Shown: positions 25,595 through 34,494, numbered from the stretch's first letter. The stretch is DNA of 47,585 nt from Desulforegula conservatrix Mb1Pa (GCF_000426225.1 NZ_AUEY01000025.1:1-47585), one strand, 5' to 3'. The notes: generated by a model not told the origin, from the letters alone. Numbers and translations are program-made.

Positions 25595-26038
25595 TTGGAA
25601 AACGTAATAAAAATCGATACAACGAGATTCGGAGAGCTTCAAATAGACGGGAAGGACATATACACAATGCCTGAAGGAATTCTGGGTTTTTCCTCCCAGC
25701 GCAGATACGTCATCATAGATCATCACAGCAACAGCTTTTTCAAGTGGCTGCAATCTGTTGACAAACCCGATCTTGCTTTTGTAATCGCCAATCCAGCCAC
25801 TTTCATGCCTGATTACAGTTTTGAGCTTAGCCAGAACGACATGGATAAAATCAAGGTTGAAAAAGAAGAGGACTGCATCGTGGCTGTCATTCTCGTTATA
25901 CCAAGCAATCCTGATCTGATAACAGCAAATCTTAAAGGCCCCATAGTATTCAACGTAAAAGAGAAACTGGCCAAACAGATTGTACTTGCTGACAGTGAAT
26001 ACAGTGTGGAATACAGGATTTTCGGGGACGCGGAATAA
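25595..26038 (+). CDS. fliW: flagellar assembly factor FliW
   Basis: A 147-residue protein. It has the FliW family features: the MPEGILGFSS segment, followed by FVIANPATFMPDY and the later LKGPIVFNVKEK. FliW binds CsrA non-competitively and binds flagellin, releasing flagellin mRNA from CsrA once flagellin is exported. It starts at TTG with GGAGG eight bases upstream. The csrA gene follows after 32 bases in the same operon, a conserved arrangement. Confidence 0.95.
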   Translation: MENVIKIDTTRFGELQIDGKDIYTMPEGILGFSSQRRYVIIDHHSNSFFKWLQSVDKPDLAFVIANPATFMPDYSFELSQNDMDKIKVEKEEDCIVAVILVIPSNPDLITANLKGPIVFNVKEKLAKQIVLADSEYSVEYRIFGDAE

Positions 26039-26070
26039 AAACAGGCTCTATTTAAATCAAGGAATATAAA

Positions 26071-26316
26071 ATGCTCGTTTTATCAAGGCAAATCAATGAA
26101 GCCATTACAATCGGGGATGAGATAGAAATATCCGTGATAGAAATAAAGGGCGGAAAAGTGCGCATAGGTATTAATGCGCCTAGAAACATCGCTGTTTACA
26201 GAAAGGAAGTGTATCTCGAAATAAAGGCGCAGAACTTGGCCGCCGCTTCACAGGGTACGGATATGAACGAGCTTGACCAATTATTTAACACAAAATTAAA
26301 AAACAGGCTGAAATAG
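26071..26316 (+). CDS. csrA: carbon storage regulator CsrA
   Basis: An 81-residue RNA-binding dimer that blocks translation by binding GGA in hairpin loops. The first 50 residues are highly typical (MLVLSRQINEAITIGDEIEI, then GINAPRNIAVYRKEVY). The C-terminal 20 residues extend beyond the E. coli protein, as in FliW-regulated CsrA of other bacteria. The obvious target here is the leader of fliC. Confidence 0.97.
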   Translation: MLVLSRQINEAITIGDEIEISVIEIKGGKVRIGINAPRNIAVYRKEVYLEIKAQNLAAASQGTDMNELDQLFNTKLKNRLK

Positions 26317-26336
26317 ACTTTAAATTTTTAAGAGTT

Positions 26337-26765
26337 TTATACCTTATCATTGATAAGGAGACCTTCGATTCTGCCGCTAATCTGAAATTTTTCCACCATT
26401 TTCAGAACATACTCTTCAGGGATCTGCCTAACAACACTGCCGTTATTCTTATCTGTCACAGTAACCACCATTTGCCTGAGATCCTGGTTATAGGAAAATT
26501 CCACCTGCCGTTCCTCCATATTCAGATCCTGGCGCAGCTCTTCCATGAGAGCTTCAAACATATCCTTCGTATCAGCCTTAGCAGACTCATAATTTTCAGA
26601 GCCATTCATCTGGGCCGCACTATTTGAATCATGCTGAAACTGGACATTACCCCCGGCCACAACATCCCTGTTTAAGACCCTTCTTACATTATCAGCAGCC
26701 TTTGGATTTTCTGCTGAGACGTCAAGCCCATAGCCTGACCCTCCGGCTAATTTTATCATACTCAT
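26337..26765 (-). CDS. flaG: FlaG family flagellar protein
   Basis: A 142-residue protein whose C-terminal half matches FlaG, with VEFSYNQDLRQMVVTVTD and VVRQIPEEYVLKM. FlaG influences filament length in other bacteria; its biochemical role is unclear. The N-terminal half is variable and polar. GGAGG precedes the ATG. It is the last of the minus-strand flagellar genes, 214 bases after the FliT-like gene, and converges with csrA. Confidence 0.9.
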   Translation of the reverse strand: MSMIKLAGGSGYGLDVSAENPKAADNVRRVLNRDVVAGGNVQFQHDSNSAAQMNGSENYESAKADTKDMFEALMEELRQDLNMEERQVEFSYNQDLRQMVVTVTDKNNGSVVRQIPEEYVLKMVEKFQISGRIEGLLINDKV

Positions 26766-26899
26766 GGCGACCTCCTGTTAATACCCTGCCAAAAACCCGT
26801 AACCCCATTTGAAAATCAAAGAACCTATTTAATTTATGATGAACCCGCAAAAAGCAGAAAAGAGCTTCATAGCTATGCTGAATTTGATCCGATCCAGTT

Positions 26900-26968
26900 T
26901 TTCAGATACTTATGGATTCCGGCCTTCGCAGGAATGACGGCAATCTGGCTTTTTGCGACTTGTCCTTG
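26900..26968. repeat. MITE-like palindromic element, half copy
   Basis: Only one half is present: TTATGGATTCCGGCCTTCGC, then GGAATGACGGCAATC and CTTTTTGCGACTTG. It sits between flaG and the FliT-like gene. Confidence 0.65.
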
Positions 26969-26979
26969 TTTTAAAGAAA

Positions 26980-27348
26980 TCAAAAACCTGAGCTGCCGTA
27001 TCCCTTTAAGGCCTTTTTACCATGATTCATTCTGTCCAGGGACTCCTTAAGGCCAGCCCTGTATTCCTCAACTCTTTTTTTTATAACATCTTCCCGCTCA
27101 AGCACCCGCGAAAGCCTCTGTCTCAAGCCTTCAAGGCCCTCCAGATCTCCCTCCACCACAGCCATATCACCAAAGGCATTCTGAAGATTCCTGAAAGCTT
27201 GCTCCCTGTCATCAGTCATTATATCCAGATCAGGAACGTCATTTGTTTTATCACGAATACTTTCTATCCCGCCTTTTATGAGGGCTTCATGCTTTATCTG
27301 AAGCTTTTCAAAGGCATCAATCACATCATTGAGGGTCTGAATTTTCAT
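26980..27348 (-). CDS. FliT-like flagellar chaperone candidate
   Basis: A 122-residue, highly charged, all-helical protein with heptad-like leucines. Its start overlaps the fliS stop by four bases (ATGA), the position where FliT, the chaperone of FliD, is often encoded. Sequence similarity to FliT is too weak to see by eye, so the call rests on size, predicted helices and gene order. Confidence 0.55.
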   Translation of the reverse strand: MKIQTLNDVIDAFEKLQIKHEALIKGGIESIRDKTNDVPDLDIMTDDREQAFRNLQNAFGDMAVVEGDLEGLEGLRQRLSRVLEREDVIKKRVEEYRAGLKESLDRMNHGKKALKGYGSSGF

Positions 27349-27800
27349 ACGGCAAACGACAGACCATGCGTCCTCTGTCCCTCTGAAGAAGGCGAAGCTG
27401 ATCTTATTTCAGCGCCTGCTTCTCCGCGTCCCATCACCCTTTGTTCCCAAAGCTTTTTAAGCTCTTTTAGATATCTCATGCTCTTGTCAACCGTCTCAAT
27501 ATTATTATCCAAACTTACCTTGGGAAGTTCTGTCAGCATATACATATATAGGCCACGAAGGAATTCGGCTGTTTCTCCGCCTGCATCCATATTAAGACAA
27601 GCGTTAAGCTCGCCAATTATGGCCAGAACCTTTGAAAGATTTTCCCCGCGCCTTCGAATATCACCAGAAACAACGCCAGCACGCGCCTGCTCCAGAAACC
27701 TTATTGCTCCATCATAAAGCATGAGAATAAGCTGCTTGGGATCACTGCTCGTAACAAGCTCTGTTTTTCTATATGCACTTGCTGCTGATCCATAGGTCAT
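27345..27800 (-). CDS. fliS: flagellin export chaperone FliS
   Basis: A 151-residue helical protein matching FliS. It has the YRKTELVTSSDPKQLILMLYDGAIRFL start and LNMDAGGETAEFLRGLYMYM centre. FliS binds the C-terminal D0 region of flagellin and prevents early polymerisation. The final 25 residues are a low-complexity tail. GGAGG precedes the ATG. The gene lies 28 bases after fliD. Confidence 0.95.
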   Translation of the reverse strand: MTYGSAASAYRKTELVTSSDPKQLILMLYDGAIRFLEQARAGVVSGDIRRRGENLSKVLAIIGELNACLNMDAGGETAEFLRGLYMYMLTELPKVSLDNNIETVDKSMRYLKELKKLWEQRVMGRGEAGAEIRSASPSSEGQRTHGLSFAV

Positions 27801-27828
27801 GGTAAATCCTCCTGCTACTTATCTAATT

Positions 27829-29823
27829 CTAATTATTACTGCTTTGCGCATTACTTAATGAATCAAACTGACTGGTCAAATATGAAGACATTGAGTTCAT
27901 ACTGCTAGAAAATTTATCAAGCGCCTGAAACTGTTTTGTAAGAATCTCATACCTTTTATCAAGAAGAGCCTGAGCCCTCTCAATCTGAGTGTCAAACATG
28001 GCAAGCTTGGTTTCAGCAGCAGCCTTTTCAGTCGCAATCAGACCAGAACCTGTTCTTGTAGCATACCTTAAGGAATTATTTATTGTGTCCGCCCATCCGG
28101 TGATATCTTTGTCAGGATCACCAAGCATGAGTTTTTTGACATCCTCAAAATTATCCTTTATGGCAGAATCCAGTGTGTCCGTATCAAGGGAGATTGTCCC
28201 GTCGCGCGCAACATCAAGACCAAGATCCACAAGAGACTTTATATTGCTTCCTTCGATATCAACCGATGACAAAACCTGATTCACAAGCTGCCGCCTGAAC
28301 GATGAAAAGGATGAAAGACCGAAAAGAGAACCGCCAGTTTTTGTATCCTTGTCATAATTATCATTTTCGTCAACTTCATTCAAAAACTTAACTAAATTCG
28401 AAATAAAATCTTTAATATTTGTCCCGACATCACCCGCGTCCTGGGCGATTTCGATATTTGTCTGCCCTGTGGCCTGAAGCTTTATCGTAAGGCCTTCGAC
28501 AATATCGGTAATTGTGTTGGAAGCCCTTGTATATGAAACTCCGTCAAGCTTTACCACAGCATCAAGGGAAGCGCCGGAAGCGCCTGCTTCTTCAGCAAAA
28601 GACATGGCTGAAGATGCGTCTGTCATCTCCATTCCTGTCCATGTAGATGTGACATTAACGTCTGCACCAAACGTATCAGCAGCAAGCTTTAATTTAAATG
28701 AGCCATTTCCTGAATCAACAAGACTCGCAGTGACTTTTGAACCTGCCGTATTTGCGGGATCATTATTTATCAGGTCTGCAAGGTCTCTTAAGTCTGAACC
28801 GTTCGGCACAGCTACGCTTCGTGTGGCTCCATTATAAGTATAAACAAAATTAGTATCAGCTGAATTAATCGCTGAATTTTCAACCTGAACCTCATATTCT
28901 TCTCCGCCTGCAAGAACTTCGGCAGGAGTAAACGCAAACTCCATACCGTCCGGGCCGCTGATCTTTGTGCCTGCAGTATATCCTGCTGGGACCACAATGG
29001 AGCCGGTTGTTGCTCCTGGGCCTGTCCAGTTCAGGGTTATTTCGTCAACACCAATTGTCTTTGCAGTGCCGCTTGATTCTGTGAAAGCATATGTTCCTGC
29101 AGAGGCTCCGTTCCATGTCCCGCTTAAAACAGGGTTTGTGGGCCAGTCAGAATCGGCATCCTGTACCGTCATCTTACCTGTTGTGAAAGCCGAATTTGAA
29201 TTCCATTGCTCGAGTCCTGCCATGGAAACATCTGAAATCCTGCCAGCCTCACCCAATGTATTTGACTGAAGAAGCAGTTTGTAAGGAGTTGCCCCTGAAC
29301 CATCTTTTGAGACAGTTGCCTTGATTCCAAGATTCTGGGCATCATCATTTATTGCTGCGGCAAGCTGTGATATTGTTGTACCGCTTGCCACGTTCAGAGT
29401 TCTGGTTTTTGTTCCCACAGAATATGAAAATTGCATGTCTTTTCCTGTGGAATTAACATAGCTGTCTGCGGCTGCTACTCCGGTGGATGTCTTCCATGAA
29501 CTTTTCTGGGCAAGACTCGTTACTTCCAGATTATAGCTGCCGGTATCAATCCCGTCCTGGGCAATTACAGAAGCTGGCTTTGTATCGCTCAGAGATACTT
29601 TTCTCTTTAGATATGTCGAACTCAAGCTGAGACCAAGAGCCTTGTCCTTCATACTCAAAAGGCTTGCCTGGAGAGTGTCGAACTCGGAGATCCTGTCCTT
29701 GATAACAAGCTGCTCAGCCTTTTTTTTGGTAATGGGTGCCTGTTCGCCAGCCTTTAGCTGATCGAGTATACTCTGTAGTTCAAGCCCTGATCCTATGCCG
29801 AGTGTTGAGATTGTACCTGCCAT
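27829..29823 (-). CDS. fliD: flagellar filament cap protein FliD
   Basis: A 664-residue protein with the FliD N-terminal domain (STLGIGSGLELQSILDQLK) and C-terminal domain, in which LFGLSSFSSFRRQLV and the final coiled coil (about 600-650) are typical. It caps the growing filament and helps fold incoming flagellin. The middle (about 210-430) is a long Ser/Thr/Gly-rich insertion longer than in E. coli FliD (468 residues), matching the oversized flagellin next door. It forms a unit with fliS and the FliT-like gene. Confidence 0.94.
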   Translation of the reverse strand: MAGTISTLGIGSGLELQSILDQLKAGEQAPITKKKAEQLVIKDRISEFDTLQASLLSMKDKALGLSLSSTYLKRKVSLSDTKPASVIAQDGIDTGSYNLEVTSLAQKSSWKTSTGVAAADSYVNSTGKDMQFSYSVGTKTRTLNVASGTTISQLAAAINDDAQNLGIKATVSKDGSGATPYKLLLQSNTLGEAGRISDVSMAGLEQWNSNSAFTTGKMTVQDADSDWPTNPVLSGTWNGASAGTYAFTESSGTAKTIGVDEITLNWTGPGATTGSIVVPAGYTAGTKISGPDGMEFAFTPAEVLAGGEEYEVQVENSAINSADTNFVYTYNGATRSVAVPNGSDLRDLADLINNDPANTAGSKVTASLVDSGNGSFKLKLAADTFGADVNVTSTWTGMEMTDASSAMSFAEEAGASGASLDAVVKLDGVSYTRASNTITDIVEGLTIKLQATGQTNIEIAQDAGDVGTNIKDFISNLVKFLNEVDENDNYDKDTKTGGSLFGLSSFSSFRRQLVNQVLSSVDIEGSNIKSLVDLGLDVARDGTISLDTDTLDSAIKDNFEDVKKLMLGDPDKDITGWADTINNSLRYATRTGSGLIATEKAAAETKLAMFDTQIERAQALLDKRYEILTKQFQALDKFSSSMNSMSSYLTSQFDSLSNAQSSNN

Positions 29824-30140
29824 AATGCACCTTTTTATTCCGGGTTTAAACCGGTTTCAGCCGGAAAAAATTGCCCGCTGCCTAAGTTTCTGATGAATGG
29901 AAAACCTGCAATGTCTATCATTTTAAATCCCTCTACTCCCTAAAAAAAGGGGAATGTTTGAGGAAGCGTAGGTCGGATTAGCTCATTCGTCGGATTACGG
30001 GATCAAAACATAAAACTTTTGATCCCTAATCCGACCTACATTTAAAGATAACCACTCCTCTCCCGTAAGGGAGAGGAGGTTTTCTTTATTTACTCAGACC
30101 AATTCAAGCAAGTTCCACGCCATCAGGTTATGAGTTTATT
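29824..30140. other. fliD-fliC intergenic region with palindromes
   Basis: It contains a near-perfect inverted repeat TAGGTCGGATTAG / CTAATCCGACCTA (29969-29981 and 30026-30038). It also has a ten-base-pair hairpin CTCCTCTCCC / GGGAGAGGAG (30055-30078) that probably marks the end of the fliC transcript. I see no consensus sigma-28 promoter for fliD, which may be read through from fliC or use another sigma factor. Confidence 0.55.
30055..30078 (-). terminator. hairpin downstream of fliC
   Basis: Perfect ten-base-pair stem with a four-base loop. The uridine-rich flank (GTTTTCTTT) is on the plus strand, so termination in the fliC direction may be partial. Confidence 0.5.
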
Positions 30141-33100
30141 TTACTGAAGCAGTCTCATAACATTCTGGCTCATTGCATTTGCCTGGGACTGTGCATAGGT
30201 ACCAGCCTGCATAAGAACCTGCATCTTGGAGAATGTTGTACTTTCTGCAGCAAAGTCAACGTCACGGATTGTACTTTCAGTTGCCTGTACGTTGATCTTG
30301 GTTACAGACAGGTTGGCGATGGTACTGGTGAGCTGGTTCTGGGTAGAACCAAGGCCAGACCTTAATGAATCGAGGCGCTTGATCGCATAGTCAGCGGACC
30401 TGATGGCCATTTCGGCGCCTTCCTGGGTTGTTACGTCAACCTTTGCTATTGCGCTGTCATAGTTCACGCCGGCAATAAAAGTACCGTCGCCCTTAAGGTC
30501 ACTTGTTGCCTTGGTTGAAGCACCGCCGCCTGCAAGACCCATCTTGAGAAGACTGATTTCCTTTGCAGCGTCGCTGGAACCTGCGCCGTCAACCTTGAAG
30601 CTTGCATCAGCAACAAGCCTGATATTACCCATGTATACTGAATCCTGGGCAACACCCTTGCCTTCGCCAAAGTCAGCCTCGAACTTGCCGAGCTTGTTAC
30701 CGTTTGCTGTTGACTGAACATGGATGTTTCTGCCGTCTACAGCTGAAAGAACAAGCTTCCCAGCATCATTGATGCTTGCTATAACGCCGGTCTGATCCTT
30801 GTATTCATTGATTGCGCTCATGAGGGTATGGTCAGCGTCGCCATCAAGTATGGCCATGCCATTACCACCTGTGTTGTCACGAACTATATCAACACCATTG
30901 ATCACAAGGTCTCTCTGCTGGAGAGTACCTGCCGCAACTGTGCCTGCGCCTTCCTGAACAGCCTTTATAACGTCAGCCTCAACACCTGTGGCTGCCTTTA
31001 CAAGATTAACAGCTGCTGCCAGAGCCGCCGCGCTTTTGTCACCAAGAGCGTGGGATATGCCGTCATCCACTGTTTCGCCGACTTTGTAGCCGTTGATCTG
31101 GACATCACCGAAGTTATAATTCAGCCTGTCTTTTCCGAACACAAGCCTGTCATTGCCACCTGTGTTATTCACGCCGGTAGCTTCTGCGGTTCCATACTGA
31201 GCACCATCAAGACCTATTGTACGCAGATAATTATCCTCTGTCAGATTTGAATCAACAAGAGCTCCTCCAAGATTAATCTCTGTGGACATGGTACCTGATG
31301 TTGTACCGCCAACCATCTTTGCGACCTTGTTCGGATCAGTGCCACTCACAGTTATTTCATCACGATCAGAAATAAGGCGCAGGCGGAAGTTAGTATCACC
31401 AGCAGCCTTGTACAACTCTCCTCTGATGCCCATCTTCTGGAGGTCTGCGTTATTATTGATTGCATCGACAAGTGTGCGATCTGCATCTCCTGCTTTAATC
31501 GTAAGGCTGCCGCCCTTTGCTATATCAACACCATTAATAATAAGCTCACCTTCATTGAGGGTATCAGCAAGAATAGCACCTTCACCATTAACCATAGCTC
31601 TTGAGTTTGTAAGAGTAAGAGTTCCTCTCTGTGTATATGCTCCACCAGAAACATTTAGGCCATTTACATGAACTGCGGCTCCGGCACTCAATACAATATT
31701 ACGGCCATCAGCAGCAACGATACGTACCTGAGATCCAGTTACAAGTTCTGCCCTGAGTCCCTGAGCTTTTGCATTGGAATTATTGTTAATAACGCTAGCT
31801 GCCATTGCCGCAGTACTAGCTGCCGACAAAGAAATATCATTTATACTTGTAGCAGTAAGTGCGCCTCCAACCCTGAAAATCAATTCTGTAGTAGCTTTTG
31901 CAGCAACACCTGTCTCATTGGTCTTTGCATTTATCGCAGCTGCTTTAGCAAACGCAGTACCATACGAACCAAATGTTGTGGCCTGATTGATAGTAGAACC
32001 AATCTGAATTCCATTTACAAGAAGATCACCTTTTTTAATCGCCTCTGCTGTAACCTGGGAGGACTTAAGATATGCTTTACTGACCACAGCTACATCATTT
32101 CCACCTGAATTAGAAGCCCCGTCCAATTCCCCTGTTCCAAACTGTGCTCCATCAAAACCAAGCATCCTGAGATAATTATCAGTGCTTGGACTTGAATCTG
32201 TTGCAGCTCCTTCAAGAACAACACCCGTGGTTTTCAAACCTTGCGTTGTACCTGAAACGAGCTGAGCGACCTTATTTGGGTCAGAACCTGAGACTTCTAT
32301 AGGTGCGTTATCGGAGATAAGGCGAAGTCTGAAATTTGTATCTCCTTTGTCCTTATAAAGCTCAGCCCTTATTCCCAAAGACTGGAGGTCTTTGTTATTG
32401 TTTATAGTATCAACGAGAGTATGATCCAAGTCTCCGTTCTTAACTGTGAGAGCGCCGCCAGCAGCTATGTCAACACCGTTAATGACCATTTCACCTGAAC
32501 TTATTGTTCCTGCTTTGACATAAGCCTCTCCATTAGTCATAGCCCTAGCGTTACTGAGTGTCAGAGTACCGCGCTGGGTATATGACGCGCCAGAAACATT
32601 GGCTCCATTCACGTAAACTGCAGCTCCTGCACTTAGCACCAAATTACGCCCATCAGTTGCTATGACACGAACCTGGCTTCCTGTAACAAGCTCAGCCCTT
32701 AATCCTTGGGCTTTTGCGCTTGAGTTATTATTAATAACACTGGCTGCCATAGCCGCAGTGCTTGCAGCAGAAAGAGAAATATCATTCATGCTTGTTGCTG
32801 TAAGTGCACCGCCAACTCTGAAAACCAGCTCTGTTGTTGCTTTAGCAGCGACACCTGTTTCATTGGTCTTTGCATTTATAGCTGCGGCTTTTGAAAATGC
32901 AGTCCCAGTTGAACCAAAAGTAGCGTCCTGAACAATTGTAGATCCGATCTGAATTCCATTAAGCCTTACATCACCCAGTTTCAAAGCCTCTGCGGTAACC
33001 TGAGACCCACGCACAAAAGGATTCGAAACAGCGGCTTCCGCTTCCTTATTTGTTTCTGCATAAGCCATTGCGCCTATCTTTGTTCCTCTCGCGTCGCCTA

Positions 33101-33581
33101 TGTTTACGCCAACAACCTGATCCTTATATGCGCCGACATGGAAGGACTTGTTGATGAATCCGCCGTCAAGAAGGCTTACGCCGTTGTATGCGGTGGTGTT
33201 ACCGATCATTTCAAGTTCTTCGAGGAGTTTGTTAACGTCAGCCTGGATTGCCTTTCTTGATGTTGCGCTCTGTCCGTCTGAAGCTGACTGGATTGCCTTG
33301 GTTCTGATTGTGTTTACTATGTTAAGGGATTCTTCCAGAGCGCCGTCTGCGATCTGGATGATGTTAACGCCGTCGTTGGCATTTGCTATTGCCTGTCCGA
33401 TACCAGTGTGCTGGGCGCGGAGAGTATCTGCAATGGCAAGACCAGAAGCGTCATCAGCCGCCTTATTAATGCGCAAACCGCTCGAGAGCCTTTCAAGAGA
33501 CGCGCCGAGGGTCGAGTCTGTCTTTGTAAGGTTCTTGTGAGCGTTGAGTGCCTGTATATTGGTATTTATTCTAAGACCCAT
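30141..33581 (-). CDS. fliC: giant flagellin with duplicated variable domain
   Basis: A 1146-residue flagellin, more than twice the usual length. Residues 1-180 and 1045-1146 are the conserved D0/D1 parts (GLRINTNIQALNAHKNL at the start, AMSQNVMRLLQ at the end). Between them are two tandem copies of about 315 residues: 193-507 and 508-815, starting SQVTAEA in both. A third, divergent and shorter copy covers about 811-1000. Each unit contains Flagellin_IN-type INGVDI or NGIQIG motifs. The units probably form outer D2/D3-like domains on the filament surface. GGAGG lies eight bases before the ATG. It has a sigma-28 promoter and a CsrA-type leader hairpin. Confidence 0.96.
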   Translation of the reverse strand: MGLRINTNIQALNAHKNLTKTDSTLGASLERLSSGLRINKAADDASGLAIADTLRAQHTGIGQAIANANDGVNIIQIADGALEESLNIVNTIRTKAIQSASDGQSATSRKAIQADVNKLLEELEMIGNTTAYNGVSLLDGGFINKSFHVGAYKDQVVGVNIGDARGTKIGAMAYAETNKEAEAAVSNPFVRGSQVTAEALKLGDVRLNGIQIGSTIVQDATFGSTGTAFSKAAAINAKTNETGVAAKATTELVFRVGGALTATSMNDISLSAASTAAMAASVINNNSSAKAQGLRAELVTGSQVRVIATDGRNLVLSAGAAVYVNGANVSGASYTQRGTLTLSNARAMTNGEAYVKAGTISSGEMVINGVDIAAGGALTVKNGDLDHTLVDTINNNKDLQSLGIRAELYKDKGDTNFRLRLISDNAPIEVSGSDPNKVAQLVSGTTQGLKTTGVVLEGAATDSSPSTDNYLRMLGFDGAQFGTGELDGASNSGGNDVAVVSKAYLKSSQVTAEAIKKGDLLVNGIQIGSTINQATTFGSYGTAFAKAAAINAKTNETGVAAKATTELIFRVGGALTATSINDISLSAASTAAMAASVINNNSNAKAQGLRAELVTGSQVRIVAADGRNIVLSAGAAVHVNGLNVSGGAYTQRGTLTLTNSRAMVNGEGAILADTLNEGELIINGVDIAKGGSLTIKAGDADRTLVDAINNNADLQKMGIRGELYKAAGDTNFRLRLISDRDEITVSGTDPNKVAKMVGGTTSGTMSTEINLGGALVDSNLTEDNYLRTIGLDGAQYGTAEATGVNNTGGNDRLVFGKDRLNYNFGDVQINGYKVGETVDDGISHALGDKSAAALAAAVNLVKAATGVEADVIKAVQEGAGTVAAGTLQQRDLVINGVDIVRDNTGGNGMAILDGDADHTLMSAINEYKDQTGVIASINDAGKLVLSAVDGRNIHVQSTANGNKLGKFEADFGEGKGVAQDSVYMGNIRLVADASFKVDGAGSSDAAKEISLLKMGLAGGGASTKATSDLKGDGTFIAGVNYDSAIAKVDVTTQEGAEMAIRSADYAIKRLDSLRSGLGSTQNQLTSTIANLSVTKINVQATESTIRDVDFAAESTTFSKMQVLMQAGTYAQSQANAMSQNVMRLLQ
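31137..32060 (-). repeat. second internal flagellin repeat unit
   Basis: Codons 508-815 of fliC, aligned with codons 193-507 almost without gaps. Long identical runs are present (for example QGLRAELVTGSQVR). Many synonymous differences show that the duplication is not recent or that codons have drifted under selection for protein sequence. Confidence 0.9.
32061..33005 (-). repeat. first internal flagellin repeat unit
   Basis: Codons 193-507 of fliC. Together with the second unit it makes up more than half of the protein. Confidence 0.9.
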
Positions 33582-33609
33582 AGTATTATCCTCCGTGATT
33601 GATTATTCC

Positions 33610-33624
33610 GGGCTATCCTTGCCC
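33610..33624 (-). promoter_or_regulatory. CsrA-type hairpin in the fliC leader
   Basis: On the minus strand the leader reads GGGC-AAGGATA-GCCC: a four-base-pair GC stem presenting GGA in a seven-base loop, the classic CsrA-binding form. It lies 16 bases upstream of the Shine-Dalgarno sequence (33594-33590), which itself contains GGAGGA and could be the second site. Two more GGA-containing runs occur further up the leader. Confidence 0.7.
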
Positions 33625-33740
33625 TTTTTGTGACTGTTTTCTTTGTGACTGTTTTTTTAAAGCGGATTTCTAAAAAGTTTATTTGATTTGGCTGCTTCAC
33701 CTCCCTGCAGATATTTGAAGTGCTTTTTGCTACGTCTATT

Positions 33741-33767
33741 CTATCGGCAGACGGGGGAGAACCTTTA
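33741..33767 (-). promoter_or_regulatory. sigma-28 (FliA) promoter of fliC
   Basis: On the minus strand: TAAAGGTT, 11 bases, GCCGATAG. This matches the FliA consensus (TAAAGTTT-N11-GCCGATAA) at nearly every position, with exact spacing. Transcription should start near 33735, giving a leader of about 150 bases. Confidence 0.92.
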
Positions 33768-33813
33768 AGAAAAAAATCATACTAAGAAATATTTTTTTAG
33801 ATGGGATATTGAA

Positions 33814-33940
33814 AGAGTCGCAAAAACTAAAAAAGGCAACGGCGTCATGCCGGAATTGATCAGGCAGCCAGTATTTTCAGGCACTTCTGGATTCCGGCCT
33901 GCGCCGGAATGACGAGAATCGGACTATTTGAGACCTTGTC
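33814..33940. repeat. MITE-like palindromic element, copy 3
   Basis: Left end GAGTCGCAAAAACT, arms GTCATGCCGGAATTGATC and CTGGATTCCGGCCTGCGCC, right end GGACTATTTGAGACC. It has the same orientation as copy 2. Confidence 0.8.
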
Positions 33941-33953
33941 AGATCTTGATCTT

Positions 33954-34342
33954 GGGGAACTTTTTGAAAAAAGTTCCCCAAACCCCTCAAAAGCTTTATG
34001 TTTTTATTATTGTCAGACGCAAATATCCTAAAGTTGTGTATGCGCTGTTTCCTTACCTGAAAGTTTTTGCGGAGCTTTTTCCAACAAGCGACCCGCTCGA
34101 GGCACTCGCCCTATCATTTTCAAAACAGCCGAACGAATACGCTTCATCTGATTTTAGTCTATTGGGTTATAAAGCCTCGCCGGAGGCATTCGGATCAATG
34201 TCTGATTACGAGCAAAGGACGCTCTAATCCGACGAATTGGCTTTTTTTACGGCAATTTAACCATACAAGGCAGCTTTTAGATTTGAATATCAAGTAGTTA
34301 TTGTATATATCATTCTCCACACTTAAGGGGAACAGAGCCATT
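33954..34342. repeat. long composite repeat, copy A
   Basis: It shares the ordered blocks of copy B (20036-20252), from the GGGGAACTTTTTGAAAAAAG hairpin to GGGGAACAGAGCC. It carries about 170 extra bases, including a second CTCGCCGGAGGCATTC motif and a TAATCCGAC arm (about 34165-34235). Confidence 0.8.
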
Positions 34343-34410
34343 TTCAATTATTTCTTGATTCCGGCTCCAGATTCTCACAGGGACAGACCACAATATTGTT
34401 GAACGATCAC

Positions 34411-34494
34411 CGGTAGGGTGCGTGCCGTCCTTGCACGCACCATTTGCCTGACGTAAACGGTGCGTGGGAAAGCGCCGCGCACCCTTCTTTTGCC
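34411..34494. repeat. GGTGCGTG-type repeat, copy 1
   Basis: A perfect hairpin GGTGCGTGC / GCACGCACC is followed by CATTTGCCTGACGTAAACGG and TGCGTGGGAAAGCG. The inverted complement of the last two blocks recurs at 41012-41067. Confidence 0.7.

Noticed and set aside
30464-33540. Several open frames opposite or within fliC, up to 146 codons
   Set aside because: They are shadows of the long repetitive flagellin gene in other frames.
33928-34297. Two open frames of 76 and 99 codons
   Set aside because: They are read entirely across the long composite repeat. Similar frames appear at the other copies.
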